NCBI RefSeq assembly: GCF_002176815.1
Contig: NZ_CP021648.1
Span: 3,480,001 to 3,544,000, forward strand
Direction of reading: 5' to 3'
DNA length: 64,000 nucleotides
Source: Acidovorax sp. T1
GTDB lineage: Bacteria > Pseudomonadota > Gammaproteobacteria > Burkholderiales > Burkholderiaceae_C
This document shows positions 9,596 to 18,098 of the stretch, in pieces (the first letter of the stretch is position 1; every line of letters starts with the position of its first letter). The translations under genes and the position numbers were made by a program. A model generated the notes under the pieces. It worked only from the letters and a program-made list of their open reading frames with translations, did no database searches and was not told the origin of the DNA.

Positions 9596-10501
9596 ATGAG
9601 CACCATTACCGCCTCCGACGCCATCCTCATCTCGCCCACCCAGCTACAGGCCCTGCAAGCCGCGGAGCCTGTGGTACTGATCGACACCCGCGACGCTGAT
9701 ACCTATGCCCTGGGGCACATCCCCGGCGCAGTCAATTTGCGCGAGACCTTCACCTACCTGGCCACCTCCACACCCCAGGGGCTGCAAGAACTCAAGGACA
9801 CCTTTGCCGCACACCTAGGCGCCATCGGCCTGTCGGGTGCGGAAACGGCGGTGTTTTATGAAGATGCACTGAACAGCGGCTATGGCCAGTCGTGCCGGGG
9901 CTACTACCTGCTGACCTGGCTGGGCTACCCCAAGGTCAAGGTGCTCAATGGCGGCTACTCGGCCTGGAAGGCCGCAGAGCTGCCCACCTCCACCGAAGAC
10001 GTGGTGCCCACACCGGCCATCTTCCCCACCGACCTGGCCACCACCGATGTGATGCTGACCAAGGAGGACGTGATCGAGGCCCTGGGCACCGACACCGTGC
10101 TGCTGGACGTGCGCGATGTGGACGAGTGGATTGGCGACAGCTCCAGCCCCTATGGCAAGGACTTTGCGCCGCGCAAGGGCCGCCTGCCGGGCGCCAAGTG
10201 GCTGGAGTGGTACCGCTTTATGAAGCCATCGGCCCAGGGCCCCGTCTTCAAGTCGCCCGACGAAGTGCGCGCTGAATGCGCCACGGCGGGCATCAGCCCT
10301 GCGGACACGGTGTATCTGTACTGTTTTAAAGGCGCGCGTGCGTCCAACACCTTCCTCGCGCTCAAGCAGGCAGGTTTTGCCGATGTGCGCATGTACTTCG
10401 GCTCGTGGAACGAATGGTCGCGCGACGACAAGCTGCCAATTGAAAGCGGGCTGCCGCTGGTCAAGTTCCCCAGAAAGCCTGCGCTGGCACTGGCAGCCTG
10501 A
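9596..10501 (+). CDS. Two-domain rhodanese-type sulfurtransferase
   Basis: 301 residues, the standard length of tandem rhodanese enzymes such as SseA, which move sulfane sulfur from thiosulfate or mercaptopyruvate to a thiophilic acceptor. The first domain covers about 10-140 (VVLIDTRDADTYALGHIPGAVN), the second about 160-290 (VLLDVRDVDEWIG, then YLYCFKGARASNTF, whose Cys begins the catalytic six-residue loop). Unusually, the normally inactive N-terminal loop also carries a cysteine (GQSCRGYY). It is the first gene after the sigma-54 promoter. AAAGG lies about 8 nt before the ATG. Confidence 0.92.
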   Translation: MSTITASDAILISPTQLQALQAAEPVVLIDTRDADTYALGHIPGAVNLRETFTYLATSTPQGLQELKDTFAAHLGAIGLSGAETAVFYEDALNSGYGQSCRGYYLLTWLGYPKVKVLNGGYSAWKAAELPTSTEDVVPTPAIFPTDLATTDVMLTKEDVIEALGTDTVLLDVRDVDEWIGDSSSPYGKDFAPRKGRLPGAKWLEWYRFMKPSAQGPVFKSPDEVRAECATAGISPADTVYLYCFKGARASNTFLALKQAGFADVRMYFGSWNEWSRDDKLPIESGLPLVKFPRKPALALAA

Positions 10502-10591
10502 GCCCCGTGTGCCTTTGCAGCGGGCGTGGCCCGCTGCGATCCCTCCATTTCATTTTTCTCTGCCTCCACTCTTTTTTCTTTAAGGAATACC

Positions 10592-11161
10592 ATGTCCACC
10601 GATCTGCTGGAACCCTCTGCCCCCGTCACCACCGTGCACACGCACCTGCGCCCCATCGACCGCGACGGGCTCATGGCCTTTGCCGACAAGGGCCGCAACA
10701 ACCCTGCGAGCCGGGGCACCAACAAGGTCCACACGGTGATGGAAGGACAGTACCGCTCGCTGAGCTATGTGGGCAACCATGCGCCAGTGGTGGTGGACGA
10801 GCCTCTGCACTTGTTCGGGCAGGACACGGCACCGGCTCCTGGCGAAATCGTGCTGTCGGGCCTGGGCGGCTGCCTGGCCGTAGGCATCACGGCCGTGGCC
10901 ACCTGGAAGCAGGTCAAGCTCAGCAAGATCGAGGTCTTCATGGAAGGCGACATCGGCAACCCGGCCGCCTGGGGTGCGGGTGGTGCGTTGCAGAAGACGC
11001 CACCCGAGATGGGCTTCCAGGCCATCCGCGTGAAGGTGCTGGTGGAGGGCGATGCGCCGCGCGAGGTGCTGGACGAGATCGTGCAGCACGCCAACTTCTA
11101 CTCGCCCGTGGCCAACAGCATGCGCAACCCCATCCCCTTCGAGATCAGCCTGGCTGATTGA
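10592..11161 (+). CDS. OsmC-like protein with only one cysteine
   Basis: 189 residues with the OsmC/Ohr fold: a central helix around GEIVLSGLGGCLAVGITAVA holding the peroxidatic-type Cys, and a C-terminal helix ending in NFYSPVANSMRNP. In OsmC peroxidases that helix carries the second, resolving Cys (usually CPVS/CPYS); here it is SPVA and the protein has no other cysteine. It is therefore unlikely to work as a classical two-Cys thiol peroxidase. Its place next to a rhodanese suggests sulfur-bound intermediates (inference). Start at 10592, preceded by TAAGGAA. Confidence 0.88.
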   Translation: MSTDLLEPSAPVTTVHTHLRPIDRDGLMAFADKGRNNPASRGTNKVHTVMEGQYRSLSYVGNHAPVVVDEPLHLFGQDTAPAPGEIVLSGLGGCLAVGITAVATWKQVKLSKIEVFMEGDIGNPAAWGAGGALQKTPPEMGFQAIRVKVLVEGDAPREVLDEIVQHANFYSPVANSMRNPIPFEISLAD

Positions 11162-11209
11162 GGGCGCCCCATACCTGACCAACCGTTCCCCGCGCACCCA
11201 AGGAGCCCC

Positions 11210-12367
11210 ATGAACCCCGCCGATCTCCCTCCTCAACTCCACCTGAACGGCGCCCTGCGGGGCGATGCGCTGCTGGCCGCCGTGCGCCAGATTGCCCAGG
11301 GCCCGCTGGCCGCGCAGGTGGAGGCGATTGACCGCACCGGCTACTACCCCTGCGCCGAGCTACAGCAGCTGGCCGCCGTGGGCGCGATGAGTGCGCACCT
11401 GGACAGCACGGCCGGCCCGGCCGACTACGGCCTGGCCATCCGCGCCATGGCCGAGGCCTCGCGCGTGTGCGGCGCCACCGGCTTCATGATGTGGTGCCAG
11501 GCGGTGTGCGGGCTGTACCTGCAGCAGTCGGGCAACCCCGCGCTGGTGGGCGATGTGCTGCAGCGCCACGCCAGCGGCGCAGGCATGGGCGGCACGGCGC
11601 TGTCGAACCCCATGAAGAGCTACGCGCAAATCGAAAGCCTGTTGCTCAAAGCCACGCCCGTGGAGGGTGGCTACCTCATCAACGGCACCCTGCCCTGGGT
11701 GAGCAACCTGGGTCCTGACCACTACTGCGGTGCGATTGCGGCGGTGGTGGAGGCGGATGGCGCGGCCAGCCAGCGCGAGGTGATGTTCCTGCTGCGCTGC
11801 AATGCCCCTGGCGTGGAGATGCGCGAATGCCCCAGCTTCTCGGCCATGGAAGGCACGGGCACCTATGCGTTGCGGCTCAAGGACCATTTCATCAGCACGG
11901 CCGACATCATGGCCGCCCCCACCCGCCCCTTCATCGCGCGCATCCGTGCTGCGTTTGTGATGCTGCAATGCGGCATGGCCGTTGGCATCACCCAGGGCGC
12001 CATCGACTCGATGTGGGCGGTGGAAGCCCAGTTGGGCCACGTCAACCAATTCCTGGAAGACCGGCCCGATGCGCTGCAGACCGAGCTGGACGCGCTGACC
12101 GCACGCGTCATGCAACTGGCTCAAACCCCTTTCGACACCAACACTGACTTCTTCATCGACGTGCTGGACGCCCGCGCCCATGGCGCGGAGCTGTGCCTGC
12201 GCGCTGCCCAGTCGGCCCTGATGCACCAGGGCGCGCGCGGCTACCTCATGAGCTCGGACGTGCAGCGGCGCGTGCGCGAATCACACTTTGTGGCCATCGT
12301 CACGCCCGCCATCAAGCACCTGCGCAAAGAAATTGCCCGGCTCAGCACCGAGGAGATGCCCGCATGA
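11210..12367 (+). CDS. Acyl-CoA dehydrogenase-family flavoprotein
   Basis: 385 residues with the ACAD layout: an N-terminal helical domain ([17 protein letters not shown]), the beta domain with [11 protein letters not shown] and [16 protein letters not shown], and a C-terminal helical domain ([19 protein letters not shown]...[21 protein letters not shown]). The family also includes flavin-dependent monooxygenases and desulfurases (DszC, SfnB) that receive reduced flavin or electrons from a partner. The usual catalytic glutamate could not be placed, so the substrate is open. The stop overlaps the start of the rubredoxin-reductase gene by 4 nt (ATGA), suggesting equimolar synthesis. Confidence 0.85.
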   Translation: MNPADLPPQLHLNGALRGDALLAAVRQIAQGPLAAQVEAIDRTGYYPCAELQQLAAVGAMSAHLDSTAGPADYGLAIRAMAEASRVCGATGFMMWCQAVCGLYLQQSGNPALVGDVLQRHASGAGMGGTALSNPMKSYAQIESLLLKATPVEGGYLINGTLPWVSNLGPDHYCGAIAAVVEADGAASQREVMFLLRCNAPGVEMRECPSFSAMEGTGTYALRLKDHFISTADIMAAPTRPFIARIRAAFVMLQCGMAVGITQGAIDSMWAVEAQLGHVNQFLEDRPDALQTELDALTARVMQLAQTPFDTNTDFFIDVLDARAHGAELCLRAAQSALMHQGARGYLMSSDVQRRVRESHFVAIVTPAIKHLRKEIARLSTEEMPA

Positions 12368-13695
12368 CCCCCTCTACCACCACGCCACTGGCTACTTCCA
12401 AGTTTGAATTGAGCGCAGCGTCACTGGCGCTGTGCGAAGCGTTCGCCGATACAGCCGCTGTGGCCGATGGAGCTGCTACAGCGCCCTGGAAAAGCTACAT
12501 CTGCAACGCCTGCGGCTACATCTACAACGAAGTCGACGGCGACCCCGATGGCGGCCTGCCACCCGGCACGCGGCTGGCAGACATTCCCGACGACTGGGCC
12601 TGCCCGCTGTGCGGTGTGACCAAGGCGGACTTTTCGCCGTATGAAGCACCCACCCTGGAAGCGCTGCGTGCGCTGGCCAGCGCGGCGCCACCCACCATCC
12701 GCCTGCGTGGCGAACCGGGTGTGGTCATCGTCGGCGCGGGTCGCGCCGGCTGGCAACTGGCCGAAACCCTGCGCCTGTACAGCGCCACGCTGCCCATCAC
12801 CATGGTCACCGCATGTGCGGGCGACCGGTACGACAAGCCCTTGCTATCGGTCGCCATGGCGCGCCAACTGGACCCGCAGGCGCTGGTGTCCGAAACCGGA
12901 CGCGATGCGGCGCAGCGCCTGGGCATCACATTGCTGGCCCACACCCATGCGGTGCGCATCTGTGCCGATACGCAACAGCTGCGCACTACCCGGGGCGCAC
13001 TGCACTACGGCCACCTTGTGCTGGCCCATGGTGCGCAAGCGGCCCTGCCCCCTGGACTGTCACCCCAGATGTGCTGGCGCATCAACCACCTGGACGCCTA
13101 CCAGCGCCTGCGCCAGCAGCTGGGCGACCAGCCCAAGGACGTGCTCATCATTGGCGCGGGCCTGGTAGGCAGCGAGCTGGCCAACGACCTGGCCCTGGGC
13201 GGCCACCGCATCACGCTGCTGGACACAGCCGCAGAACCGCTGGCGCGCTGGCAGAGCCAGCAAGCGGGGCCTCAGCTGCTTGACGCCTGGAAGGACCTTT
13301 CCATCCGCTTTGAGGGCGGCCTACAAGTGCAGCAGGTGGAACGCATAGGCTCTCAATACCGCGTCAGCACCACCAGCGGGTCACGATTTGCTGCCGACGA
13401 AGTGGTGGTAGCCGCAGGCCTGCTGCCCCACCATCGCCTGGCGCAGAGTGCAGGACTCGATTGGGCCAATGGCATTGCGGTGAACGCAGAAACCCTGCAA
13501 ACCAGCGTGCCCCGCATCCATGCGCTGGGCGATTGCATCAGCATCGACGGGCAATGCAGCCGATTCATCGAACCGATTGCCCGCCAGGCGCGCACATTGG
13601 CTGCTGCTGTGCTGGGCCAAGATGCCAGCCCTTATGAACACCGGGCTGCAGTGGTGCGAGTGAAGACCACCACCCGGCCGCTGACGCTTCATTGA
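12364..13695 (+). CDS. Rubredoxin-FAD/NAD(P) oxidoreductase fusion
   Basis: 443 residues. After a low-complexity Ala-rich lead of about 40 residues comes a complete rubredoxin: CNACG (Cys47, Cys50), the [16 protein letters not shown] loop and CPLCG (Cys80, Cys83). From about 118 on it is a rubredoxin/ferredoxin reductase of the pyridine-nucleotide-disulfide fold, with FAD motif [13 protein letters not shown](P) motif [12 protein letters not shown] and the late FAD motif IHALGDC. In separate-gene systems (AlkG/AlkT) rubredoxin reductase feeds rubredoxin, which feeds an oxygenase; here both are one chain. The overlapping acyl-CoA-dehydrogenase-like protein is the likely electron acceptor. Confidence 0.92.
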   Translation: MTPSTTTPLATSKFELSAASLALCEAFADTAAVADGAATAPWKSYICNACGYIYNEVDGDPDGGLPPGTRLADIPDDWACPLCGVTKADFSPYEAPTLEALRALASAAPPTIRLRGEPGVVIVGAGRAGWQLAETLRLYSATLPITMVTACAGDRYDKPLLSVAMARQLDPQALVSETGRDAAQRLGITLLAHTHAVRICADTQQLRTTRGALHYGHLVLAHGAQAALPPGLSPQMCWRINHLDAYQRLRQQLGDQPKDVLIIGAGLVGSELANDLALGGHRITLLDTAAEPLARWQSQQAGPQLLDAWKDLSIRFEGGLQVQQVERIGSQYRVSTTSGSRFAADEVVVAAGLLPHHRLAQSAGLDWANGIAVNAETLQTSVPRIHALGDCISIDGQCSRFIEPIARQARTLAAAVLGQDASPYEHRAAVVRVKTTTRPLTLH

Positions 13696-13717
13696 AAAAG
13701 GGACTCCGTTCCCAAGT

Positions 13718-13746
13718 GCCGGGCGCGAAATTTTTTTGCGCCCGGC
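13718..13746 (+). terminator. Hairpin at the end of the sigma-54 operon
   Basis: Perfect 9-bp stem GCCGGGCGC/GCGCCCGGC (13718-13726 and 13738-13746) with an 11-nt loop containing seven T, 22 bp after the reductase stop. There is no T-run after the stem, so it may be a 3-prime stabilising hairpin or a factor-assisted terminator rather than a classical intrinsic one. Confidence 0.45.
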
Positions 13747-14086
13747 TGGCTTTCAAAACGGCATTGTGGTGAGTGCTCATGGCAGCAGCACGAGATGCGG
13801 CTGTCTTTTCAACCCACCGGCACAGACAAAACGCCATGAACATCACCCCGTCCACCGTTTCCGGCCTGATCCCCTGGCCAGCACGATTGCCACCGCCATA
13901 TTGCTCGACCAGCTGCTGCTCGATGAGGTTTTGAAGGGCTGCGTGGCCCCGCGACCGCATGCACCACGGCCAACAAGGTCAAGCGCCAGATCGTGAAGCA
14001 CCAGGTCAATTGCATCTTTAGGAAGGCTGCGTAAGCGCCTGTTCAAAGGCCTTGCAGCTGTAACCCGCCTGGTAACAGCTGGATGC
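13747..14086. other. Gap between converging operons, no recognisable gene
   Basis: Short open frames exist on both strands but none has a recognisable domain, ribosome-binding site or codon pattern like the neighbours. CAGCTGT (14055) and ACAGCTG (14075) form a small inverted repeat. It may hold a decayed gene; nothing can be assigned. Confidence 0.4.
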
Positions 14087-14113
14087 GCCCCTGCCGGGCA
14101 ACCCGGCAGGGGC
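14087..14113. terminator. Strong 12-bp hairpin between converging operons
   Basis: GCCCCTGCCGGG, loop CAA, CCCGGCAGGGGC: a perfect GC-rich stem with a 3-nt loop. It lies between the end of the sigma-54 operon and the end of cynS, where bidirectional termination is expected. It lacks a T-run on either strand, so the call rests on stem strength and position. Confidence 0.4.
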
Positions 14114-14149
14114 TATGGCGACACACTCGCACCGCCCAAACCAGTAACC

Positions 14150-14200
14150 GCCGCACTGGCGGTGCCCCCTCGGGGGAAGGCGCAAAGCGCCTCAAGGGGT
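14150..14200 (-). repeat. GC-rich repeat family 2, copy next to cynS 3-prime end
   Basis: On the minus strand: CCCCTTGAGGCGCTTTGCGCC, then TTCCCCCGAGGGGGC and CGCCAGTGCGG. It contains two nested stems (GGCGC..GCGCC and CCCCC..GGGGG) and begins directly after the cynS stop. Related copies lie at 14740-14818, 50032-50131 and 51066-51106. It may serve as a transcript end. Confidence 0.65.
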
Positions 14201-14203
14201 CGA

Positions 14204-14647
14204 TCAATACGATTTATACGGCAGGAATTTGCCAGACAGCACCACATTCACGCGATCACCGCTGGGGTTGGCTTCCCGCTGGATGTCCATGCTGAAGTCG
14301 ATGGCGCTCATGATGCCGTCGCCAAACTCCTCGTGAATCAATTCCTTGATGGTGGTGCCGTACACGCTCACCACTTCGTACCAGCGGTAGATCAGCGGGT
14401 CGGTGGGCACGGGCGTGGGCAGCGAGCCCTTGTAGGGCACCACTTGCAGCCACTTCTGCTCCTCGACGGTAAGGCCAAATATCTTGCCCAAGATTTTTGC
14501 CTGCTCGGGCGTGGCCGTCATCTGGCCCAGACACAAGGCCGTGGTCCATTCCTTGGACTGGCCGACCTTCTTGGCAATGGCGTCCCATTGCAGGCCCTTG
14601 GCGACCTTGGTGCCAATGATCTTTTCGGTAACGTCGTTGCGGTTCAT
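14204..14647 (-). CDS. cynS: Cyanase (cyanate hydratase)
   Basis: 147 residues, near the usual 156. Cyanase converts cyanate and bicarbonate to ammonia and CO2, detoxifying cyanate and providing nitrogen; it is a cytoplasmic homodecamer. The N-terminal helical domain (VTEKIIGTKVAKGLQWDAIAKKVGQS) precedes the catalytic domain. The active-site Arg and Glu are in DPLIYRWYEVV and the Ser is in the GIMSAIDFSMDI segment. It is last in the minus-strand series of binding protein, permease and ATPase genes, which supports cyanate (or nitrate/cyanate) uptake. GGAGC precedes the ATG. Confidence 0.95.
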   Translation of the reverse strand: MNRNDVTEKIIGTKVAKGLQWDAIAKKVGQSKEWTTALCLGQMTATPEQAKILGKIFGLTVEEQKWLQVVPYKGSLPTPVPTDPLIYRWYEVVSVYGTTIKELIHEEFGDGIMSAIDFSMDIQREANPSGDRVNVVLSGKFLPYKSY

Positions 14648-14739
14648 GGTGATGGCTCCTTGAAAAAGAGTGGGTTAAAAGGGAGACGTATTTCGGCCGG
14701 GCTTTGGATGCAGTGGCTGAAACTGGCGCTACCCAGGCC

Positions 14740-14818
14740 AGGGCCGCCGTGCAAGGGCCGCCCCGCCGCACTGGCGGCGTCCCCCTGAAAGGGAAAAGGC
14801 GCGATGTGACTCGGGGGT
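14740..14818 (-). repeat. GC-rich repeat family 2, copy upstream of cynS
   Basis: On the minus strand a degenerate hairpin (GCGCCTTTTCCCTTTCAGGGGG) is followed by GCCAGTGCGGCGGGGCGG and CCCTTGCACGGCGG. That tail matches the copy at 50032-50131 closely. It fills the gap between the transporter ATPase stop and cynS, so cynS is bracketed by two copies. Confidence 0.65.
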
Positions 14819-14821
14819 GTT

Positions 14822-15685
14822 TCACGCTTTCGCTCGCGTCACCAGAAAGTCCACGATGTGGTTGCGCAGCGCGTAATAGCCATCCAGGTGGTGCAGACTG
14901 GTACGCGTGCGTTCACGCGGCAGTGGGTTGACGACCACCTCGGCGATGCCACCGGGGCGGTAGCCGTCGGGCGTCTCGTTGCCGTTGCTCATGAGCAAGA
15001 TGCGGTCGGCCAACAGGATGGCTTCGTCCACATCGTGGGTGATCATGAATACCGTCTGCTGGGTCTGACGCACGATGGTCATCAGCTCATCCTGGATGGT
15101 GCCCCGCGTAAGCGCATCGAGCGCGCCGAATGGCTCATCGAGCAGCAGCATCTTGGGCTGGATGGAGAAAGCGCGCGCAATGCCTACGCGCTGTTTCATA
15201 CCACCCGACAGCTGCGAGGGCTTCTTATCTATCGCTGGCAACAGGCCCACCAGCGCCACGAACTTCTCCACATGCGCGTCGACCTGGCTCTTCTTCCAGT
15301 CGGGCCAGCGCGACTTGACGGCGAAGGCGATGTTCTGACGCACGGTGAGCCAGGGCATGAGCGCATGGCTCTGGAATACCACGCCCCGGTCCAGGCTGGG
15401 GCCGGCCACTTCGCGACCGTCCATGATGACGGTGCCCGAGGTGGCAGTGTCGAGCCCCGCCAGCACATTCAGGATGGTGGTCTTGCCGCAGCCCGAGTGG
15501 CCAATGATGCATACGAACTCGCCCTTGTCGAGCGTGAACGACACGTCGGCAAACACCGGTTTGGCGGGCACAAAGGCCTTGCTGAGTCGGTCGATCTGGA
15601 GGAAGCCTTGGGTCACGGCATAGGCCTTTCGTTGCAGGGCATTGGAGCTGGAAACAGCGGGACGCTGGGCGACATCACTCCACAT
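14822..15685 (-). CDS. cynD: Nitrate/cyanate-type ABC importer, ATP-binding subunit
   Basis: 287 residues. Walker A GHSGCGKTT, Q-loop VVFQSHALMPWLTV, signature LSGGMKQRVGIARAF, Walker B MLLLDEPFGALD and switch His ITHDVDEAILLADR place it in the NrtD/SsuB/TauB/CynD class. It energises uptake through the permease encoded immediately upstream, with which it overlaps by 11 nt. A later ATG or GTG near VTQGFLQIDRLSKAF is an alternative start. Cyanate is assigned because cynS follows; nitrate, sulfonate or bicarbonate would use the same protein class. Confidence 0.85.
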   Translation of the reverse strand: MWSDVAQRPAVSSSNALQRKAYAVTQGFLQIDRLSKAFVPAKPVFADVSFTLDKGEFVCIIGHSGCGKTTILNVLAGLDTATSGTVIMDGREVAGPSLDRGVVFQSHALMPWLTVRQNIAFAVKSRWPDWKKSQVDAHVEKFVALVGLLPAIDKKPSQLSGGMKQRVGIARAFSIQPKMLLLDEPFGALDALTRGTIQDELMTIVRQTQQTVFMITHDVDEAILLADRILLMSNGNETPDGYRPGGIAEVVVNPLPRERTRTSLHHLDGYYALRNHIVDFLVTRAKA

Positions 15686-16544
15686 AGGTCACCACCTTCT
15701 GCAGTTGGCCAAACGCCAGGTCGAGCAACATGCCCACCACACCGATCACCAGGATGGCGAAAATCACATTGGTAAGCGACAGGTTGTTCCACTCGTTCCA
15801 CACGAAGTAGCCAATCCCCGTGCCGCCTACCAGCATCTCGGCGGCCACGATCACAAGCCACGCAATGCCCATGCTGATGCGCATGCCCGTGAGGATGGTG
15901 GGCGCTGCGGCGGGCAAGATCACCAGAAAGGCCTTGCGCAGCGGGTTGACCTGCAGCGTGGCCGACACATTGAGCCACTCGCGCTTGACCGATGCCACAC
16001 CAAACGCTGTGTTCACCAGCATGGGCCACACCGAGCAGATGAAGATCACGAAGATGCCCGAGATGGATGAGTCCTTGATGGTGTAGAGCGCGAGCGGCAT
16101 CCACGCCAGCGGGCTGATGGGCTTGAGCACCTGGATGAACGGGTCGAACGCGCGCCGCAGCAGCGGCGACATGCCTATGACGAAGCCCAGCGGTATCGCC
16201 ACCAAGCAGGCCAGGCCGAACCCTAGCGCCACGCGGCCCAGCGAATGCGCGAGCTGGATGGCGATGCCCTTGTCGTTGGGGCCGTTGTCATAGAACGGGT
16301 TGGACACATGCCCCCACACGGTACGGCCCATCTCTGCCAGTGATGGGAAGCCGCTGCCCTTGGCGCTGGCGCCTGGGTCCTTGCCCATCATCTTGGCGTA
16401 CTCGATCTGCTCGGCGGTCATGCCTGCCGTGCTGGTGCCCGCGCCCGAAGAAGCGGTGGCGATGTACCAGATGCCCAGCAGAGCCAGGAAAATGAGCACG
16501 GACAACAGGCCCGCGCGCAGGTTGAGGTTCTTGGCGGGAGTCAT
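15675..16544 (-). CDS. cynB: Nitrate/cyanate-type ABC importer, permease subunit
   Basis: 289 residues with about six membrane helices. One N-terminal helix (GLLSVLIFLALLGIWYIA) is followed by a soluble loop of about 70 residues, then the BPD_transp_1 core (LAHSLGRVALGFGLACLVAIPLGFVIG) and an EAA-type loop for ATPase docking (NVSATLQVNPLRKAFLVILPAAAPTI). It is a NrtB/SsuC-type channel. The start at 16544 (MTPAKNLNL) is separated from the binding-protein stop by one nucleotide, showing an operon. Confidence 0.88.
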   Translation of the reverse strand: MTPAKNLNLRAGLLSVLIFLALLGIWYIATASSGAGTSTAGMTAEQIEYAKMMGKDPGASAKGSGFPSLAEMGRTVWGHVSNPFYDNGPNDKGIAIQLAHSLGRVALGFGLACLVAIPLGFVIGMSPLLRRAFDPFIQVLKPISPLAWMPLALYTIKDSSISGIFVIFICSVWPMLVNTAFGVASVKREWLNVSATLQVNPLRKAFLVILPAAAPTILTGMRISMGIAWLVIVAAEMLVGGTGIGYFVWNEWNNLSLTNVIFAILVIGVVGMLLDLAFGQLQKVVTYVE

Positions 16545-16545
16545 G

Positions 16546-17952
16546 TCATGCCGCCTTGCGGATAGGGAAGCTCTTTGCGTACTCGCTCGCCTTGGCGGCA
16601 TCGAACTCGCGCCCCATGATCTTGAACTTGGGGTATGCGCCTTCGGGCGCCTTCTGGTCCAGCGCCTTCATCTGTTTTTTCGCATCGGTGATGAGGAACA
16701 CCTTTTCGGCGATCTGCTTGTAGTCCACATCGCCCTTGATGTAGCCCCAGCGCTTCATCTGCGTGAGCATCCACACGGCCATGCTCTGCCACGGCATGGG
16801 GTCAAAGTCCACGCGGTCGGGCACGCTCTGGATCTTGCCCAGGCCGTCGGCGAACTTTCCGGTGAGCACCTGGTTGAGCACTGCCTCGGGCTGGTTCAGG
16901 TACGCCTGGGGCGCAATCACCTTGGCGATGAGCTCGCGGTTGGCCGGGTCGCGCGCCATGGCGGCCGAGGTGAGCACCGCGCGGTAGAGCGCGGCAAATG
17001 TGTTGGGGTTCTTCTGGATGAACTCGGTGCTGGTGCCAAAGGCACAGCAAGGGTGGCCGTTCCACAGGTCCTTGGTCAACAGATGAATGAAGCCGACCTC
17101 CTCGAACACAGCGCGCTGGTTAAAGGGGTCCGGGCCCAGGAAGCCGTCGATGTTGCCCGCGCGCAGGTTGGCCACCATTTCGGCCGGCGGCACCACGCGC
17201 AGCTGCACGTCGGTGTCGGGGTGCAGGCCCGCTTCTGCCAGGTAGTAGCGCAGCAGGAAGTTGTGCATGCTGTACTCGAAGGGAATCGCGAACTTGAAGC
17301 CCTTCCAGTTCTTGGGGTCACGGTTGTTCTTGTGCTTCAGGCTCAGCGTGATGGCCTGGCCGTTCACGTTCTGGATGGTGGCCACGTTCATGGGCGTGGC
17401 GTTGGAACCCAGGCCCATGGAGATGGCCAGCGGCATGGGGCTCAGGAAGTGCGTGGCGTCGTACTCCTTGTTGATCATCTTGTCTCGGATCAGCGCCCAG
17501 CCGGCCGTCTTGGTGACTTCGACATTCAAGCCCTGCTTGCTGTAGAAGCCCAGCGGGTGGGCCATGATGAGCGGCGTGGCGCAGGTGATCGGAATGAAGC
17601 CGATCTTGAGGTTGGTCTTCTCCAGTGCGCCCTGTTTCTCTTGCGCCATGGCCTGCATGCTGGCCACGGGCAGCACGCTGGCGATGGCCGCCATGGCAGT
17701 GCCCTTGCCCACCGCCTTGATGAAGCGGCGGCGCACTGCGTCTTGCGGAAACAGCGCCTTGACAAGGGTGGCTTCGATGAACTCGTTGCTGTAGAGCTCG
17801 AACTCGCGGGTCTCGCTGCGCTGGCGCAGGGTAGCTGCGGCGGCATCGGCCGACACCTCGGCGTGGTGGTCTGCCACCGTGTGGTCGCGGCCACAGCTGC
17901 ATTTCAGCATCAACGGGCGGTCGGCATCGTAGGGCGAGAAGAATTCGGACAT
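16546..17952 (-). CDS. cynA: NrtA/CynA-type substrate-binding protein with internal twin-arginine signal
   Basis: 468 residues. From about 105 onward it is a CmpA/NrtA-like periplasmic receptor (NLKIGFIPITCATPLIMAHPLGFYSKQGL...). The twin-arginine export signal RRRFIKAVGKGTAMAAIASVLPVAS is not at the start: it begins near residue 74, after an unusual acidic lead containing CSCGRDH (residues 18-24), a possible metal-binding Cys/His cluster. Either the lead is cytoplasmic and cleaved with the signal, or translation really starts later. No ATG is close to the Tat motif, so the long form is favoured. It heads the transporter-cyanase operon. Confidence 0.86.
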   Translation of the reverse strand: MSEFFSPYDADRPLMLKCSCGRDHTVADHHAEVSADAAAATLRQRSETREFELYSNEFIEATLVKALFPQDAVRRRFIKAVGKGTAMAAIASVLPVASMQAMAQEKQGALEKTNLKIGFIPITCATPLIMAHPLGFYSKQGLNVEVTKTAGWALIRDKMINKEYDATHFLSPMPLAISMGLGSNATPMNVATIQNVNGQAITLSLKHKNNRDPKNWKGFKFAIPFEYSMHNFLLRYYLAEAGLHPDTDVQLRVVPPAEMVANLRAGNIDGFLGPDPFNQRAVFEEVGFIHLLTKDLWNGHPCCAFGTSTEFIQKNPNTFAALYRAVLTSAAMARDPANRELIAKVIAPQAYLNQPEAVLNQVLTGKFADGLGKIQSVPDRVDFDPMPWQSMAVWMLTQMKRWGYIKGDVDYKQIAEKVFLITDAKKQMKALDQKAPEGAYPKFKIMGREFDAAKASEYAKSFPIRKAA

Positions 17953-18048
17953 GGCACACCTCGAAGAAGTTGGTGCCAGGCGTTACGCAAAGCGCGGGCC
18001 AGTTTTTGCCGGTGCCGGCCCTCTGTCATGAATTCGTGGGTGTGGTGT

Positions 18049-18074
18049 CTACAGCGTGTAGGGCCAGCACTACA
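18049..18074. promoter_or_regulatory. CTACA/TGTAG half-sites before the cyanate operon
   Basis: CTACA-GCG-TGTAG (18049-18061) is an inverted repeat and a third CTACA follows at 18070-18074. They lie in the 146-bp gap between the NarL-type regulator stop and the binding-protein start, where a response-regulator operator would be expected. Assignment to that regulator is inference. Confidence 0.35.
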
Positions 18075-18098
18075 AATCGGTCACGCAACGCACCGGAT

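Noticed and set aside
13565..14046. Small open frames between the rubredoxin-reductase gene and cynS
   Set aside because: No domain, no ribosome-binding site, codon pattern like non-coding GC-rich DNA; two hairpins explain the conserved-looking parts.
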